64,000 nucleotides of DNA from Pseudoxanthomonas sp. YR558 (GCF_900116385.1 NZ_FPCI01000001.1:558001-622000); one strand, 5' to 3'; shown: positions 8,843 to 18,496, counted from the stretch's first letter. A program made the numbers and translations. Notes: generated from the sequence alone by a model not told the origin.

Positions 8843-9265
8843 TCAGGACGGGATGGCCGTGCCCCTGCCCTGCCACGCCAGCAAGGCGGGCAGGATGTGC
8901 CCCGCGCTCAGCGGCGCGATCGGCACCGGGTACGGGCCCGCAGGATCGACCCACACCATCGCTTCAATCTCGGCCTGGGGCGCGGGCGTGCCGTGCACTG
9001 CGCAGCGATACGCATGCGCGCGCACGCGGAGGCCGGGTTCGTTGACCGCATCCGCCTCGAATTCGCCCAGCCACACGGCCGAGGCATGGTCGAGTTGTAC
9101 GCCGAGCTCTTCGTCCAGTTCGCGCGCAAGCGCGGACAACGGCTCTTCGCCCGGCTCGGTCTTGCCTCCCGGCTGGATGAAGATGGCCGATGCGCGCTTG
9201 CGCACCAGCAGCACCTCGCCCTGCGCATTGAGGATGACGGCGGCGACGGTATGAAGGGTCGTCAT
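8843..9265 (-). CDS. Nudix hydrolase (MutT-like)
   Basis: A 140-residue single-domain protein with a full Nudix box, GGKTEPGEEPLSALAREL followed by DEELGV, so the Mg-binding REL-x-EEL core is intact. Nudix enzymes hydrolyse nucleoside diphosphates linked to another moiety; this length and the unadorned domain fit a MutT-type nucleotide-sanitising or general NDP-X hydrolase. The exact substrate cannot be read from the sequence. It lies between the HDOD gene and a YbiI-type gene, all on the minus strand, with gaps of 63 and 33 bases, so cotranscription is possible. Confidence 0.88.
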   Translation of the reverse strand: MTTLHTVAAVILNAQGEVLLVRKRASAIFIQPGGKTEPGEEPLSALARELDEELGVQLDHASAVWLGEFEADAVNEPGLRVRAHAYRCAVHGTPAPQAEIEAMVWVDPAGPYPVPIAPLSAGHILPALLAWQGRGTAIPS

Positions 9266-9298
9266 GCAGATCGAATCAGGCAGGTACGTGCGAACGTA

Positions 9299-9565
9299 TC
9301 AGCGCAGCTGGCTGTCCTTGCTACCCCGACGGTTGTAGAGGCCGCCGGCTTGTTCGTCCTGGTCGGCCGCTTCCTGGCAGCCCACGCACAGGCGTACGCC
9401 AGGAACAGCCTTCTGTCGCGCCGGGGGAATCGGCTTGTCGCATTCCTCGCACTGGCTGAGGCTGGGGCCCTTCGGCAACGCGCGCCGCGCCCGCTCGATG
9501 CCGTCCTTCACCGTCGCATCGATCTGGTCCTGTACCGCACCATCGCCTGCCCATCCGGTCGCCAT
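9299..9565 (-). CDS. DksA/TraR C4-type zinc finger protein, YbiI family
   Basis: The start at 9565 gives MATGWAGDGAVQDQID and an 88-residue product, the same length as E. coli YbiI, with GGGAG a few bases upstream. The C4 zinc finger is CEECDKPIP...CVGC, and the C-terminus YNRRGSKDSQLR is the family's hallmark. These are short relatives of DksA, which bind the RNA polymerase secondary channel; YbiI itself has no clear function. The acidic tip residues that make DksA active are mostly absent. Cytoplasmic. Confidence 0.88.
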   Translation of the reverse strand: MATGWAGDGAVQDQIDATVKDGIERARRALPKGPSLSQCEECDKPIPPARQKAVPGVRLCVGCQEAADQDEQAGGLYNRRGSKDSQLR

Positions 9566-9630
9566 GACCCGCTCCCACATCGCCACTGTGCCGGCAGCCT
9601 ACACCCGGTCAGCTGACTCGTGCCCGGCCC

Positions 9631-10176
9631 TCAGTCCGACCAGATGGGGCCCGCGAGGTAAACACGCTCGCTATCGCCGGCATTCGGGTCGGCGCATTTG
9701 CCCTGTGCGATGTTGGTGCAGGTGAGCACACGCCAGCGCACGACAGGCTTCGTACCCGGCGGTTTGGCCGCGACCGCGGGCGTCGTGCGATAGGTCTCGC
9801 CGACCTTCAACGGATCGAGCGGCGTCTTGCGCAGGCAGGACGCGAGCGCCGGCTGCCACCAGCACTGCTGCGGCCCGTTGCCCTGCGCACCCCAGACCGA
9901 CACCGACTTGCGCAGGCAGTAGCCATAGCCGGCACCGGCGGGCTTGTTCGCTTGGCAGAACGCTCCGTCATCGCAGGCCAGCGGTGCCGCGTTCTGGAAG
10001 ACCAGGCAGCCGCCGCCGGTGTTGAGGTCGGTGCCCTGCCAACGCCGCTCGAACTTGAAGGCCCCGACGATTTTTCCCTGCGCCTGCGGCTCGACCGCAC
10101 GCGGCACCACCTGGAACTTGCAGCCGACCAGCACGCCGACCGCCACGATCAATCCTGCACGCAAGACCTGACGCAT
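9631..10176 (-). CDS. Lipoprotein of unknown function
   Basis: The start at 10176 has GGAGG seven to eight bases upstream and yields MRQVLRAGLIVAVGVLVGC, a lipoprotein signal with lipobox VGC (Cys19). The mature part is Cys-rich (CLVF, CDD, CQAN, CLRK, CWW, CLRK, CTN, CAD), suggesting several disulfides in the periplasm or at the outer membrane. There is no recognised domain. It is divergent from the AraC gene, with a 222-base intergenic region between them that contains no obvious structure. Confidence 0.75.
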   Translation of the reverse strand: MRQVLRAGLIVAVGVLVGCKFQVVPRAVEPQAQGKIVGAFKFERRWQGTDLNTGGGCLVFQNAAPLACDDGAFCQANKPAGAGYGYCLRKSVSVWGAQGNGPQQCWWQPALASCLRKTPLDPLKVGETYRTTPAVAAKPPGTKPVVRWRVLTCTNIAQGKCADPNAGDSERVYLAGPIWSD

Positions 10177-10398
10177 GAGTCGTTCCTCCGGAGCGAGTCG
10201 TCCACAAGGACAAGACGCCGCCCTGCCGGGCGCACGGCCACGCAAACCCGACCGTTCACGACGTTCATGCGTGTAGCAGACGAACGGCAGGCCGTCTCGT
10301 CGGGCTTTCGTCGCGTCCTTCCCCGTTTCGTCGCACCGACGGTGCCCGCGCCGAGCGCGCGTGCGATTGTCGTTGCGCCACCCCACCCACGAGATCGC

Positions 10399-11256
10399 AT
10401 GCCTGCCACCGCTTGTGCTTCCCGTGCGCTCCTACCGCGTGCCGGTGCGGCGACCCCCGACGACACCACGCGACGCGCCGGCAGCCTCGGGGCGGGAAAC
10501 GTCCGACGCCTCGCCAATGGTGTGCAGATCGCGCGACTCGTGCCGACGGTGCCGGCCCGCGCCTTGGCGCGGCACACCCACGACGAGGCACACCTCGTTC
10601 TGTTGTTGCGTGGCCGCTATCTGACGTCCGCCACGGGCGGCCCGCCGGAATGCACTCCAGGCACGCTCATCTACACGCCACCAGCCACCACGCATCGCGA
10701 CCGCTTCCATGATCTGGATGGCGAGTTCATGACCCTCGCGCTGCCGTCCACGATGGAAGGCGTGTTGAAGCGTGGCCTGGACCGGGGCGCCGTACGTGCG
10801 GGTCGCCGCGCACAGGCCTTCGCGCATGGCTTGGCACACGCCTGCATCGACTGGCGCGGCGATGACGGATTGCTAGCGGAGGCCTTGTTCGACGAGTTGC
10901 TCGACGCGGTCGCCAACCCCGCACCTGCGTGCCATGGTTGGCCCGGCTGGCTGGCCCGCGCCGAAGCCTGGTTGCATGACCACCACGACACGCCCGCCGA
11001 CACGGTCACGCTGGCGCAAGCGTGCGAGGTGCACCCCGTGCATCTGGCGCGCGTGTTCCGTCGCCGTCACGGCTGCACACCGACGGAGTACTCGCGCCGC
11101 CTGCGGATCGCGCGCGCCGCGGGCATGCTGCGGCAGGGGAGCGCTACGGTGGCCACGATCGCCGCGGAGTGCGGCTTCGCCGATCAGGCGCATTTCCATC
11201 GCCTGTTCGTCCGCGCCTACCGGATGCCGCCCACGACCTACCGTTCGACTGTCTGA
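10399..11256 (+). CDS. AraC family transcriptional regulator with cupin sensor domain
   Basis: The N-terminal part ([26 protein letters not shown], then [17 protein letters not shown]) is an AraC-type cupin ligand domain. The last 100 residues hold the paired helix-turn-helix: [20 protein letters not shown] and [20 protein letters not shown] followed by [13 protein letters not shown]. The start is uncertain: the ATG at 10399 (285 aa) is used because the family's cupin begins soon after, but an in-frame ATG at 10268 would add 44 Pro/Arg-rich residues. The serine hydrolase gene follows 79 bases downstream on the same strand and is a plausible target. Confidence 0.8.
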   Translation: MPATACASRALLPRAGAATPDDTTRRAGSLGAGNVRRLANGVQIARLVPTVPARALARHTHDEAHLVLLLRGRYLTSATGGPPECTPGTLIYTPPATTHRDRFHDLDGEFMTLALPSTMEGVLKRGLDRGAVRAGRRAQAFAHGLAHACIDWRGDDGLLAEALFDELLDAVANPAPACHGWPGWLARAEAWLHDHHDTPADTVTLAQACEVHPVHLARVFRRRHGCTPTEYSRRLRIARAAGMLRQGSATVATIAAECGFADQAHFHRLFVRAYRMPPTTYRSTV

Positions 11257-11335
11257 ACGAGCACGTTGCCCGCGTGCAAGCCATCGCTCGCGCGCTTCGT
11301 CATCGTGCCCCCTTCTTCCCTCAAAGGACCTGCCC

Positions 11336-12421
11336 ATGCGTCACCTGATTACGCCGTTGTTGCTGTCGTGCGCCCTGCTCGCTCCGCCGGTCGATGCCGC
11401 GGACTGGCGACGGGGAGCGCCGGCCGACCAAGGCCTGGATGCCGCAGCACTCGCCGAGATGGAGCGCGTCATCGCCGCCGGCGAGTTCAAGCAGGTGACC
11501 AGCGTGCTCATCGCCCGCGATGGCGTGCTGGTCTACGAGCGCTACTTCGACGAAGCGGGTTCTGAGGCACGACGCAACACCCGCTCGGCCACCAAGACCG
11601 TGGCCGGCATGCTGGCCGGCATCGCAGTGGGCCAAGGCAAGCTGGAAGGCGCACAGGCGCGGATCCTGCCGCTACTCAAGCGCCCATCGCCGGCCCTGCC
11701 CGATCCGCGCAAGGATGCGATCACCGTCGAAGACCTGATGACGATGTCTTCTTCGCTGGAATGCGATGACTGGAACACGTGGTCGCGCGGCAATGAAGAG
11801 CGCATGTACCTGATCGAGGACTGGGTGGGCTTCTATCTCGATCTTCCCATCCAGGGCTACGCCGCCTGGATGACCCCGCCCAAGGACGCCCCGTACGGCC
11901 GCAGCTTCCGCTACTGCACTGCCGGCGTCACCACGCTCGGTGCGGTGGTCCAGTCCGCCGCGGGCGAACCGCTGGCCACTTTCGCGCAGCGCACGCTGTT
12001 CGATCCGCTCGGCATCGCCGCACCGGCGTGGCAGTTCTCGCCACAGGGACTGGCACAGGCCGGCGGCGGACTGGGTTTGCGCAGCCGGGACCTGCTCGCA
12101 CTCGGCGAGTTGTACCGCAACGGCGGACGCTGGCAGGGCAAGCAGATCGTGCCTGCCGCCTGGGTCGCCACTTCAATTCGCCCGCATGCGCGCATCGAGG
12201 ACGGAATCGACTACGGCTACCTGTGGTGGTTGCACCACGAGACCAGCGGCGGCCGCACGTTCGATTCGTATGCGATGAACGGCACGGGCGGCAATACCGT
12301 GCGGGTGTTCCCGGAACAGAAGCTGGTGGTCGTCGTCACGACCACCAACTATCAGGTGCAGAACGCGCCGAGGCTGACGTTCCGCCTGATCACCGAGAAG
12401 CTGTTGCCGGCCGTCAAATGA
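11336..12421 (+). CDS. Exported serine hydrolase of the beta-lactamase (class C/esterase) fold
   Basis: [21 protein letters not shown] is a signal peptide. The class C motif SxxK is present as RSATKT (Ser84, Lys87), the YxN-like element as FRYCTAG, and the KTG-like strand as NGTGGN. The 361-residue protein belongs to the serine hydrolase/esterase EstB-like group rather than to true AmpC enzymes, since the second and third motifs deviate. The likely role is hydrolysis of esters or peptides in the periplasm. It follows the AraC gene on the same strand and may be controlled by it. Confidence 0.85.
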   Translation: MRHLITPLLLSCALLAPPVDAADWRRGAPADQGLDAAALAEMERVIAAGEFKQVTSVLIARDGVLVYERYFDEAGSEARRNTRSATKTVAGMLAGIAVGQGKLEGAQARILPLLKRPSPALPDPRKDAITVEDLMTMSSSLECDDWNTWSRGNEERMYLIEDWVGFYLDLPIQGYAAWMTPPKDAPYGRSFRYCTAGVTTLGAVVQSAAGEPLATFAQRTLFDPLGIAAPAWQFSPQGLAQAGGGLGLRSRDLLALGELYRNGGRWQGKQIVPAAWVATSIRPHARIEDGIDYGYLWWLHHETSGGRTFDSYAMNGTGGNTVRVFPEQKLVVVVTTTNYQVQNAPRLTFRLITEKLLPAVK

Positions 12422-12439
12422 GCGAGGGCTGACCCGTCC

Positions 12440-13366
12440 TTAAGGATGGGCCAGCGCGTAGTCGATCGCGGCGACCACGGCCGCGACCTGCGCATCGTTG
12501 CACTGCACCGGGGTCGCCTTCGGACTGTCCGGGTAAACCTCGGTGATGGTGGTGTAGCGCGCATCGGTGATGCCGGTGCACAGCCCCAGCGACTTCACCG
12601 GATACTCGATGACACCTTCGGCGACCACCGGCGACCCGATGATTTCGCCCTGGGCGTCGGCAGGTGCGATGTGGGTCACTCGCGCCACCGCTGCGATCAC
12701 CGCCTGCTGGAACGTGGGCTGTCGGTTCTCGCTGTCGTCCACCAGGTAGAAGCCGTCGGGAATCTCACCGGGCTCGAACGGCTTGCCATCGCGCGCAGCG
12801 AGCGCGGGCCGGAACTCGGTCTCGTCGCTGTCGGTGGTTTCATGCAGGTCGATGTGCATCAGCACACGATCCTTTACCGGCGCCACCAGCGCGATCAGGG
12901 CCGCGGATTCCTGCGCGGGGCTGTTCGCACGGAAGGAGCGGTTCGGGTCCAGCGCATCGGCGTTCCAGCGATGGATGCGCTCGTAGCCCCACGGGCTCAC
13001 GCACGGCACCACCAACAGGTTGGCGCGGCCGGCGTAGCCGACGGCGCGCTGCTCGAGGAACTGCAACGCACCGTGCACGCCACTGGTCTCGTAGCCATGC
13101 ACGCCGCCGGTGACGAGCATCAGCGGCAGCGCGTCGTTCCAGTCGCGGCTGCGCACCGCGTACAGCGGATAGCGCTCGCCCGGACCGTAGTCGAGCTCAC
13201 CATACGTGTCCACGTCGAAGCGCTCACGCAGGCGATCGAGCGACGCCACCACGTCATCCGCATAACGCCGCCGCACGCGCTGCTGCGCGCGCCATGCGGC
13301 TTTGTCGTCCGCGCCCCAAGGCGTACCGGGTGTGCCGATGGGGTGGAAACGCTCGATCGTGTGCAT
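12440..13366 (-). CDS. M14 family zinc carboxypeptidase
   Basis: A 308-residue cytoplasmic protein with the M14 ligands: HGYE (His90, Glu93), the third ligand in HIDLHETTD (probably His175), and the general base in TTITEVYPD (Glu276). DPNRSF is the conserved substrate-arginine and Asn element. Short M14 members of this kind (M14-like domain proteins) are poorly characterised and probably trim C-terminal residues or cell-wall peptides. No signal peptide is visible. It is convergent with the preceding serine hydrolase, 18 bases between stops. Confidence 0.85.
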   Translation of the reverse strand: MHTIERFHPIGTPGTPWGADDKAAWRAQQRVRRRYADDVVASLDRLRERFDVDTYGELDYGPGERYPLYAVRSRDWNDALPLMLVTGGVHGYETSGVHGALQFLEQRAVGYAGRANLLVVPCVSPWGYERIHRWNADALDPNRSFRANSPAQESAALIALVAPVKDRVLMHIDLHETTDSDETEFRPALAARDGKPFEPGEIPDGFYLVDDSENRQPTFQQAVIAAVARVTHIAPADAQGEIIGSPVVAEGVIEYPVKSLGLCTGITDARYTTITEVYPDSPKATPVQCNDAQVAAVVAAIDYALAHP

Positions 13367-13510
13367 GGCGGCGGAATAACCTGGCGGCGAGGGCCGGCAC
13401 TATACCAGCGGCCGTGCGAAACCCCCGTCGCTCGGTCCGCACTATCGCGATCACGCGCCAGCGGCGAAAATCGGCCATCGTCGCAAGATGCGACTTCCTT
13501 TCCTCCTCGC

Positions 13511-14353
13511 ATGCCCCACTACACCGGCCCCCTTCTCACCCGCGACACGGCGAACGCGCTGCGCGCCGCGCGCGATCGTGGCGGCGGCAGCTGGCGGGGT
13601 TCGCTCGACCTCGGCCGCACGCAGGACGAAGCCCGGTTGGGCGCGGATACTTGGCAGTGGAAGGACGCGGTCTATCCGTATCCGGACGGCCTGAAGGACC
13701 GCACGCTGTACCACTGGGACGGCGAGGCATTCGCGCCGATCTCGCGCTTCGCCGGTTCGCTGATCAAGCTCGTACCCACCGAATGGGGCGCTCCGACCTT
13801 CGAGATCGACGGCATCAAGATGCTGCCCACCTCGAAGGAATCGCCGCTGGACGACGCGCAGCGCAAGGTCGCGCTGGTGGAACCGCGCGGCAAGGTGGTG
13901 CTGGATACCTGCGGCGGACTGGGCTATTTCGCCGCCTGCTGCCTGGCGGCCGGCGCGGCGCGCATCCGCTCGTTCGAAAAGAACGAAGACGTGTTGTGGC
14001 TGCGCACCCTCAACCCATGGTCGCCTGACCCCGAAGCGCCCGAGCACGGCGGCCGCCTCGAACTCATGCATGCGGACGTGTCCCGCGCCATCGCCGACAT
14101 CGCGGATGCGTCCGTCGATGCGGTGCTGCACGACCCGCCGCGCTTCGGCATCGCCGGCGAGCTGTATTCGCAGGCGTTCTACGACCAGCTCGCGCGCGTC
14201 CTGCGTCGCGGCGGCAAGCTCTTCCATTACACCGGCAGCCCCAACAAGCTCACCAGCGGTCGAGACGTGCCGGGGGAAGTCGCCAAGCGGCTTGAGAAGG
14301 CGGGCTTCAAGGCGCAGCGCGCATTGGACGGCGTGGTCGGCCTGCGCCGCTGA
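13511..14353 (+). CDS. Class I SAM-dependent methyltransferase with DPPR motif
   Basis: Start at the ATG 13511 (MPHYTGPLL). Motif I, the SAM-binding loop, is VVLDTCGGLGYFA near residue 130, and DAVLHDPPRFG near residue 210 resembles the (D/N)PP(Y/R) catalytic motif of enzymes that methylate nucleic acid or protein amines. The N-terminal 110 residues are a separate domain of unknown role. Product length is 280 residues. It may be an RNA or protein methyltransferase by the DPPR motif, but the substrate is not inferable. The M14 gene is divergent from it. Confidence 0.8.
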   Translation: MPHYTGPLLTRDTANALRAARDRGGGSWRGSLDLGRTQDEARLGADTWQWKDAVYPYPDGLKDRTLYHWDGEAFAPISRFAGSLIKLVPTEWGAPTFEIDGIKMLPTSKESPLDDAQRKVALVEPRGKVVLDTCGGLGYFAACCLAAGAARIRSFEKNEDVLWLRTLNPWSPDPEAPEHGGRLELMHADVSRAIADIADASVDAVLHDPPRFGIAGELYSQAFYDQLARVLRRGGKLFHYTGSPNKLTSGRDVPGEVAKRLEKAGFKAQRALDGVVGLRR

Positions 14354-14433
14354 CCGCCGGCGGCCGGCCTTCACGCCACCTGAGCGCAACGAGGCGCACA
14401 ACGGCGCCACCGCCACGCCCGGGAGGGGCCGCC

Positions 14434-15033
14434 ATGCACCGCGTCATCCTGTTGACCGTTTCAGTTTCCGTCCTGCTTCTCGCAGGTTCCGCGACTGCCC
14501 AGGACAAGCCGCCGGCGATGACGCCGGAGATGCAGGCCATGATGGAGACCTACCAGAAGGCGGGTACGCCGGGCATGGAACACGGCAGGCTGGCGTCGAT
14601 GGCCGGCACCTACGATCTGGTCGTGAAGAGCTGGTACGCGCCCGGTGCACCGCCCAGCACCGATGGCGGCACCGCCACGCGCAAGATGATCCTCGGCAAT
14701 CGCGTGATGCTGGAAGAAGTGACCTCGCAGATGATGGGCCAGCCCTTCAGCGGCCAGGGCCTGCATGGGTTCGACAACGTCACCGGCAAGTACTGGGGCA
14801 CCTGGAACGACAGCATGAGCACGGGGCTGATGGTCAGCGAAGGCACCTGCGACGCACAGCTCAGCTGCACCTATACCGGCACCCACAACGACGCGGTGAG
14901 CAAGAAGCCGCAGAGCAGCCGGATGACCACGCGCTGGACCGACAAGAACACCGAGGTCCTCGAAATGTACGGCCCGGGCCCGGACGGCAAGGAAACGAAG
15001 ATGATGGAGATCACCTACAAGCGGCGGCCTTGA
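14434..15033 (+). CDS. DUF1579 family exported protein
   Basis: MHRVILLTVSVSVLLLAGSATAQ is a signal peptide. The mature region has the DUF1579 features: the HGRLASMAGTYDLVVKSWYAPG entry strand, a TRKMILGNRVMLEEVTS strand, and GLHGFDNVTGKYWGTWNDSMS. The family is a small beta-rich lipocalin-like domain of unknown function, common in secreted proteins. The gene has a good start and normal length (199 aa). It is 80 bases downstream of the methyltransferase on the same strand. Confidence 0.82.
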   Translation: MHRVILLTVSVSVLLLAGSATAQDKPPAMTPEMQAMMETYQKAGTPGMEHGRLASMAGTYDLVVKSWYAPGAPPSTDGGTATRKMILGNRVMLEEVTSQMMGQPFSGQGLHGFDNVTGKYWGTWNDSMSTGLMVSEGTCDAQLSCTYTGTHNDAVSKKPQSSRMTTRWTDKNTEVLEMYGPGPDGKETKMMEITYKRRP

Positions 15034-15046
15034 CCGTTGCGTGCGA

Positions 15047-16024
15047 TCAGGCATGCACGACCTGGCCGGCATCGGCCAGGTTGCGTCGCCAAGCGGCCGG
15101 CGGCTGCCCGTACTCGCGGCGGAAGGCGCGACTGAAGGATGTGTCGTTCTGGTAGCCCACCTCCTCGGCTACGCGCGACAACGGTGCATTGCTGCGGCGT
15201 AGCAGGTTGGCCGCCATCAGCATTCGCCACTGGGTCAGGTACTGCATCGGCGAGGTGCCGACCAACTGTTGGAAGCGCTCGGCCAGCACCGACCGCGATG
15301 TACCGGCGACGCGCGCGAGGTCGGCGAGCGTCCACTCGCGGCACGGCTGCTGGTGCAGCGCATTCAGCGCCTTGCCGACGACACGGTCGCCCAGGCCCGC
15401 GAGCCAACCGGCGTGGCCCTCATGCTGGTGCACGTAGCGACGCAGCACTTCGATGAACAACAGCTCCGCCAGGCGCGACAGTAGGCTGGCCCCGCCAGGA
15501 CGCGGCGTGCGGGCTTCGGCCAGCGCGTAGCGCACGGACGATTCCAGCCAAGCGCCGGCATCGGAATCGCGCAGGCTGATCCGCACCACGGGCGGCAGAC
15601 CATCCAGCAGCAAGCGGGCGAGCCGGGTATCGCAGGCCAGGTAGCCGCAGACGATGCGGGTCGGCGCGCCGCCACCGCCGTACGCCAGCCGTCGTGGGCG
15701 GCTCGAGAACAGCTTCTTGAGATCGGCCGCGCCGCGTGGCGGCGGCAGGCCCGGTGCGGAAGCCATGCGATGTGCGGCGCCGCCGGGGAACATCACCACG
15801 TCGCCCTCGCGCGCGGCCAGCGGCGGCATGCCTTCCATCTCCACCAGGCATTCGCCTTCGGTGACCAGATGGAAGATCACCACCTGTTCGGCCGTTGGGT
15901 CGAGCCACGGCGCCGCCAATGCGGCCTTCGGCGACTGGTAGCACCAGGGCGCACTGAAACGCGCGTTGACGAAGAACGCGCCCGACATCTGCACCACGCG
16001 CAGGATTTCCGACAACGCATCCAT
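15047..16024 (-). CDS. AraC family regulator with cupin ligand-binding domain
   Basis: Residues 1-185 form an AraC-binding cupin (for example GECLVEMEGMPPLAAREGDVVMFPGGAAHRMA). The C-terminal 100 residues carry the two HTH motifs (WTLADLARVAGTSRSVLAERFQ and LSRVAEEVGYQNDTSFSRAFRREYGQPPAAWR). The start follows the OsmC gene's stop with only 4 bases between them, so the two genes form one operon with the regulator second. The likely target is the promoter upstream of the OsmC gene and possibly the divergent methyltransferase gene. Confidence 0.85.
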   Translation of the reverse strand: MDALSEILRVVQMSGAFFVNARFSAPWCYQSPKAALAAPWLDPTAEQVVIFHLVTEGECLVEMEGMPPLAAREGDVVMFPGGAAHRMASAPGLPPPRGAADLKKLFSSRPRRLAYGGGGAPTRIVCGYLACDTRLARLLLDGLPPVVRISLRDSDAGAWLESSVRYALAEARTPRPGGASLLSRLAELLFIEVLRRYVHQHEGHAGWLAGLGDRVVGKALNALHQQPCREWTLADLARVAGTSRSVLAERFQQLVGTSPMQYLTQWRMLMAANLLRRSNAPLSRVAEEVGYQNDTSFSRAFRREYGQPPAAWRRNLADAGQVVHA

Positions 16025-16028
16025 GCGC

Positions 16029-16574
16029 TCAGGCCGCTCGCGCGGATGTCGTCGCCACGCCGACGGTCAATGGCGGCTGGCCGAGCAGCGCACCTTGCAT
16101 CGGCGAGCGGCGCAACGCTTCCTGCACGACGGCGCGCAGTCGGTCGTCTTCGACGTCCTGCGCGTGCAGCACCACGTCCACGTGCATCGACGCGGGGCAG
16201 GCACCGATCGGCGCACCGTCGGCATCGCGCATGCCGAGCAGGCCGCGCGTATCGGAGCGGCTGCCGACGTCCACTTCCAGATGGTCGAGCGCAATGCCTT
16301 GTTCGGCGGCGACCATCGCGATCGCGGTCGCCGTGCACGCCGCGATGCCCGCGCGGAAGAACCAGCCCGGCGACGGCCGGTCGCCGGTGCCGCCCAGTTC
16401 CACCGGCATGTCGGATTCGATGCGCGTGCCGCTGGCGTGCGCCGCCACGATCCGCGCCCCGTGCTGCCACGACGCGCGAGCCGCCGCGTCGTCGTGCAGG
16501 CCCATGTCGGGGCGGCGGGCGAACACGCTGACCGCGCGTTGCATCGCCTGGGCGATGTCTTGGGGGGTACTCAT
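16029..16574 (-). CDS. OsmC family protein
   Basis: Start at 16574 (MSTPQDIAQAMQRAVSVFAR); the longer frame upstream is low-complexity. The protein has the OsmC/Ohr fold with the redox Cys in the helix AGIAACTATAIAMVAAEQG; the second Cys in the Ohr position is CPASM, so a peroxidase-like thiol pair is possible. OsmC and Ohr reduce organic hydroperoxides. It is first in a two-gene operon with the AraC regulator. The 230-base region upstream, shared with the divergent methyltransferase, has no perfect palindrome I can point to. Confidence 0.83.
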   Translation of the reverse strand: MSTPQDIAQAMQRAVSVFARRPDMGLHDDAAARASWQHGARIVAAHASGTRIESDMPVELGGTGDRPSPGWFFRAGIAACTATAIAMVAAEQGIALDHLEVDVGSRSDTRGLLGMRDADGAPIGACPASMHVDVVLHAQDVEDDRLRAVVQEALRRSPMQGALLGQPPLTVGVATTSARAA

Positions 16575-16804
16575 GGGACGGGCAACTCCATCGAACGACA
16601 GGGGCAGGCGGATTCTGAGCGGAACAACGCCGGCCGGGAGCCCGCGCGGCCAGCCGCCGGACGATCGGCAAGGAATCGCGGAAGCCGGGGAAACCGCGCC
16701 ACCGACGCCGGACGCCCGGCCAGTTCCGGCAGACGCCCCGTCAGGACGGCGCCCCCGTGCGACGGCGACGCTGAGCACCTCCCAACCCCTGGAGTTTCCC
16801 CCGC

Positions 16805-17638
16805 ATGAACGCCGTTGCCGTCTCCCTCCCCACCCCGCCCGACCTGAACGCCGTCAAGCAGCGCCAGCAGGCCGCCTGGTCCAGCGGCAACTACGCCGTG
16901 GTCGGCACCACCCTGCAGATCGTCGGTGAGCGCCTGGCCGAAGCCGTCGACCTGCGCTGGGACGAGCGCGTGCTCGACGTCGCCGCCGGCAACGGCAACG
17001 CGACGCTGGCGGCGGCCCGTCGCGGCGGCCAGGTCGTGTCAACCGACTACGTACCCGCCCTGCTCGACCTGGGCCGCGCCCGCGCCGATGCCGAACAACT
17101 GCAGGTCGCGTTCGCGGAAGCCGATGCCGAGGCCCTGCCCTTCGCCGATGAGAGTTTCGATGTGGTGCTGTCCACGTTCGGCGTGATGTTCACCCCGGAC
17201 CACGCGCGCGCGGCCGGCGAACTGGCGCGCGTCTGCCGTCCCGGCGGCCGCATCGGCCTCGCCAACTGGACGCCGGAGGGCTTCATCGGCCAGATGTTCA
17301 AGGTGCTCGGCCGCCACCTCGCACCGCCGGCCGGCGTGCAGCCACCGTCGCTGTGGGGTACCACCGCGCACGTGCAGTCGCTGTTCGGCGACCGCGCCGG
17401 CGCCATCGGCGTCACCGCGCGCATGTTCAATTTCCGCTACCGCGATGCGGCCCACATGATCGACGTGTTCCGCACCTGGTACGGGCCGGTGCAGAAGGCC
17501 TTCCAAGCGCTGCCTGCCGAGAAGGCGGCCGAACTCGAACAGGACCTGCACGCGCTGATGGACCGCATGGATCGCGGCAACGGCAACGGCCTGGTCATCC
17601 CCAGCGAGTACCTCGAAATCGTGGTCGTGCGCCGGTGA
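16805..17638 (+). CDS. Class I SAM-dependent methyltransferase
   Basis: Motif I is RVLDVAAGNGNATLAAARRG near residue 57, followed by VVSTDYVPALLDLGR and the acidic LPFADESFDVVLSTFGVMF motif typical of UbiE/small-molecule methyltransferases. Length 277 aa. It probably acts on a small acceptor with a free hydroxyl or carbon. The stop overlaps the GTG of the next methyltransferase, so the two are translated as a coupled pair. Confidence 0.85.
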   Translation: MNAVAVSLPTPPDLNAVKQRQQAAWSSGNYAVVGTTLQIVGERLAEAVDLRWDERVLDVAAGNGNATLAAARRGGQVVSTDYVPALLDLGRARADAEQLQVAFAEADAEALPFADESFDVVLSTFGVMFTPDHARAAGELARVCRPGGRIGLANWTPEGFIGQMFKVLGRHLAPPAGVQPPSLWGTTAHVQSLFGDRAGAIGVTARMFNFRYRDAAHMIDVFRTWYGPVQKAFQALPAEKAAELEQDLHALMDRMDRGNGNGLVIPSEYLEIVVVRR

Positions 17639-18465
17639 AGGACCATGCGCGACTGCAGCGGCGGGTCCAGCGCTACGGCTGGGATCTCGCCGCCTCCCGC
17701 TACGACGCGCTGTGGCAGGCGCAGTTGTCGGACGCACACCGTCGGTTGCTGGCGCTGGCGCCAGCGGCCCCGGGCGAATCCGTGCTCGACGTCGCCTGCG
17801 GCACCGGCGTGATGGCGCTGGCCGCGGCAGAAGCGGTCGGTGCAAGCGGTCGCGTGGTCGGCGTGGACATCGCCGAACGCATGGTCGAGGAAGCCAACGC
17901 ACTGGCGCAGGCACGCGGCCTGGACCACGCGCGCTTCCTGCGCATGGATGGCGAGGCGCTGGATACTTCGGGCGTCGGCTTCGATCTCGCGTATTGCGCG
18001 CTTGGCCTGATGTACATGCCCGACCCCGACCAGGCGATGCGCGGCATCCACGGTGCGCTCCGTCCGGGCGGCCGTGTCGCGGTCGCGGTCTGGGGCCAGC
18101 GCGCCCGCTGCGGTTGGTCGCCGGTATTCCCGATCGTCGACGAAGAAGTCGCCAGCGACGTCTGCCCACTGTTCTTCCAGCTCGGCCATGAAGGCATGCT
18201 CACCGAGCTCTGCGCGCGCGCCGGTTTCGTCGATGTGGAAGAGCAGCGCGTCGAAGCGGTGCTGGCCTACGCCGATGATGAAGACGCGTGTGATGCCGCC
18301 TTCGTCGGCGGTCCGGTGGCGATGGCGTGGTCGCGTTTCGATGACGCCACACGCCGGCGCGTCCGCACGCGCTATCTGCAGGCGATCCGGCCATGGCGCG
18401 TCGGCCTTGGCTATCGCATGCCGGGCGAGTTCGTGGTTGCCACGGCTCGCCGGCGTGCCGACTGA
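17635..18465 (+). CDS. Class I SAM-dependent methyltransferase, coupled to the preceding one
   Basis: The GTG at 17635 (VKDHARLQRR) overlaps the TGA stop of the upstream gene (17636-17638), which indicates translational coupling. Motif I is SVLDVACGTGVMALAAAEAV, then VVGVDIAERMVEEANALA, and FDLAYCALGLMYMPDPDQ. The 276-residue protein is similar in architecture to the upstream gene but only distantly in sequence, so the pair is not a recent duplication. It may modify the same substrate or a neighbouring position. A GC-rich hairpin follows the stop. Confidence 0.83.
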   Translation: MKDHARLQRRVQRYGWDLAASRYDALWQAQLSDAHRRLLALAPAAPGESVLDVACGTGVMALAAAEAVGASGRVVGVDIAERMVEEANALAQARGLDHARFLRMDGEALDTSGVGFDLAYCALGLMYMPDPDQAMRGIHGALRPGGRVAVAVWGQRARCGWSPVFPIVDEEVASDVCPLFFQLGHEGMLTELCARAGFVDVEEQRVEAVLAYADDEDACDAAFVGGPVAMAWSRFDDATRRRVRTRYLQAIRPWRVGLGYRMPGEFVVATARRRAD

Positions 18466-18469
18466 CCGC

Positions 18470-18496
18470 ACGCAGGCCTCCTCGCGGGGCCTGCGT
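18470..18496 (+). terminator. Hairpin after the methyltransferase pair
   Basis: ACGCAGGCC (18470-18478) pairs exactly with GGCCTGCGT (18488-18496) around a 9-base loop, five bases after the stop codon. There is no T-run, so it could be a Rho-dependent or attenuating hairpin rather than a classical intrinsic terminator. Confidence 0.45.

Noticed and set aside
12446..13510. N-terminal extension of the methyltransferase to 635 residues
   Set aside because: This part is antisense to the M14 peptidase gene; the methyltransferase begins at 13511.
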